A stretch of 64,000 nucleotides of DNA. Source: Flavobacterium kayseriense. Lineage in GTDB: Bacteria > Bacteroidota > Bacteroidia > Flavobacteriales > Flavobacteriaceae. The stretch covers positions 1 to 64,000 of the forward strand of contig NZ_JACRUI010000006.1 of the NCBI RefSeq assembly GCF_014305095.1, in the 5' to 3' direction. This document shows positions 63,571 to 64,000 of the stretch, piece after piece (the stretch's first letter is position 1; the number at the start of each line of letters is the position of its first letter). The notes beneath the pieces are model-generated. The model saw only the letters and a list, made by a program, of their open reading frames with translations. It was not told the origin of the DNA and searched no databases. The translations under genes and the position numbers were made by a program.

Positions 63571-64000
63571 TTAAATTGCATTTACTATAGCCGCAAAATC
63601 ATCTGCTTTTAGTGCAGCTCCTCCAATTAATCCTCCATCAACATCTGGTTTAGAGAAAATCTCTTTCGCATTTTCAGGCTTAACACTACCACCGTAAAGG
63701 ATAGAAACGTTTTCAGCAATTTCTTTCCCAAAAGCTTTTAAAACGACTTCTCTAATAAACTCATGCATTTCTTGTGCTTGTTCTGGAGAAGCAGTTTCTC
63801 CAGTACCAATGGCCCAAACAGGTTCGTATGCTAATACAACATTCCCCCAGTCAGATTCTTTTATGTGTAGTAAACCATCTTTAAGTTGATTTTCGACAAC
63901 ATTAAAATGATTTTTAGATTGACGGTCTTTTAACTCCTCTCCAAAACAAAAAATTACAGTCATATCATGCTCCAATGCTGTGTCTACTTTATTAGCAATA
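63571..64000 (-). CDS. tpiA: Triosephosphate isomerase, 3' part (gene continues past the window)
   Basis: About 142 C-terminal residues are visible, and the frame stays open through the window edge (…IANKVDTALEHDMTVIFCFG). The signature AYEPVWAIGTG contains the catalytic glutamate, and NVSILYGGSVKPENAKEIF the phosphate-binding loop. The enzyme interconverts dihydroxyacetone phosphate and glyceraldehyde-3-phosphate in glycolysis. The N-terminus with catalytic Lys and His lies outside the window. Confidence 0.96.
   Translation of the reverse strand, partial: IANKVDTALEHDMTVIFCFGEELKDRQSKNHFNVVENQLKDGLLHIKESDWGNVVLAYEPVWAIGTGETASPEQAQEMHEFIREVVLKAFGKEIAENVSILYGGSVKPENAKEIFSKPDVDGGLIGGAALKADDFAAIVNAI

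Noticed and set aside
1..64000. tRNA or rRNA genes
   Set aside because: No T-arm-like GGTTCGAATCC segments or rRNA stretches were noticed in the intergenic regions read.

Overview
The window is AT-rich DNA from a member of the Bacteroidota, almost certainly a cold-adapted Flavobacterium or close relative. The evidence is TAnnTTTG promoter boxes, the TamL/TamB pair, a type IX secretion tail on a giant protease, a flavobacterial proteorhodopsin with its retinal-forming oxygenase, and a DUF3494 ice-binding lipoprotein. No rRNA, tRNA or CRISPR array was seen.

Positions 1-9508 are the most unusual part: an integron-like gene-cassette array. Six elements of about 125-145 bp look like attC sites. 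Each has a short AAC/GTT core at both ends and two pairing arms around a variable centre. Every segment between neighbouring elements begins and ends with its own matched inverted core (for example GTTAGGC...GCCTAAC or GTTGTCATA...TATGACAAC), which is the hallmark of integron cassettes. Read on the minus strand from the recombinase, the order is: integrase, an attI-like GTTAGGC, a BcgI-like restriction-modification cassette, a cupin-like cassette, a hypothetical/ncRNA cassette, a nucleotidyltransferase + DUF262 cassette, a gene-less tandem-repeat cassette, a Cys-rich ORF cassette, and a further cassette leaving the window. The recombinase (7751-9508) is a tyrosine recombinase with three tandem N-terminal repeats and no IntI-type insertion.

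Positions 9509-12466 are an accessory segment. It holds the ice-binding lipoprotein, a decayed attC-like element, a Phd/YefM antitoxin with a dead Txe/YoeB toxin, and three copies of an interspersed repeat on its two sides.

Positions 12467-30913 hold core genes: serine deaminase, tamL-tamB (outer-membrane biogenesis), a ModF-like ABC protein, a thioesterase, small DUF proteins, dnaK (behind an excellent sigma-54 promoter match), and the divergent blh/proteorhodopsin pair. Positions 30914-38480 carry a zinc metalloprotease, corA, and the pta-ackA acetate pathway. Positions 38632-48810 are secretion and proteolysis: a 2532-residue subtilase mosaic, an outer-membrane barrel and an M28 peptidase.

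Positions 48852-64000 contain a PAS histidine kinase, kdsA, an RND efflux operon (tolC-MFP-RND-small protein-DUF2892) diverging from a two-gene YeeE/YedE sulfur transporter, then clpS, prmA, a porin and the 3' part of tpiA. The efflux promoter carries a perfect palindrome at the position expected for a Crp/Fnr activator.
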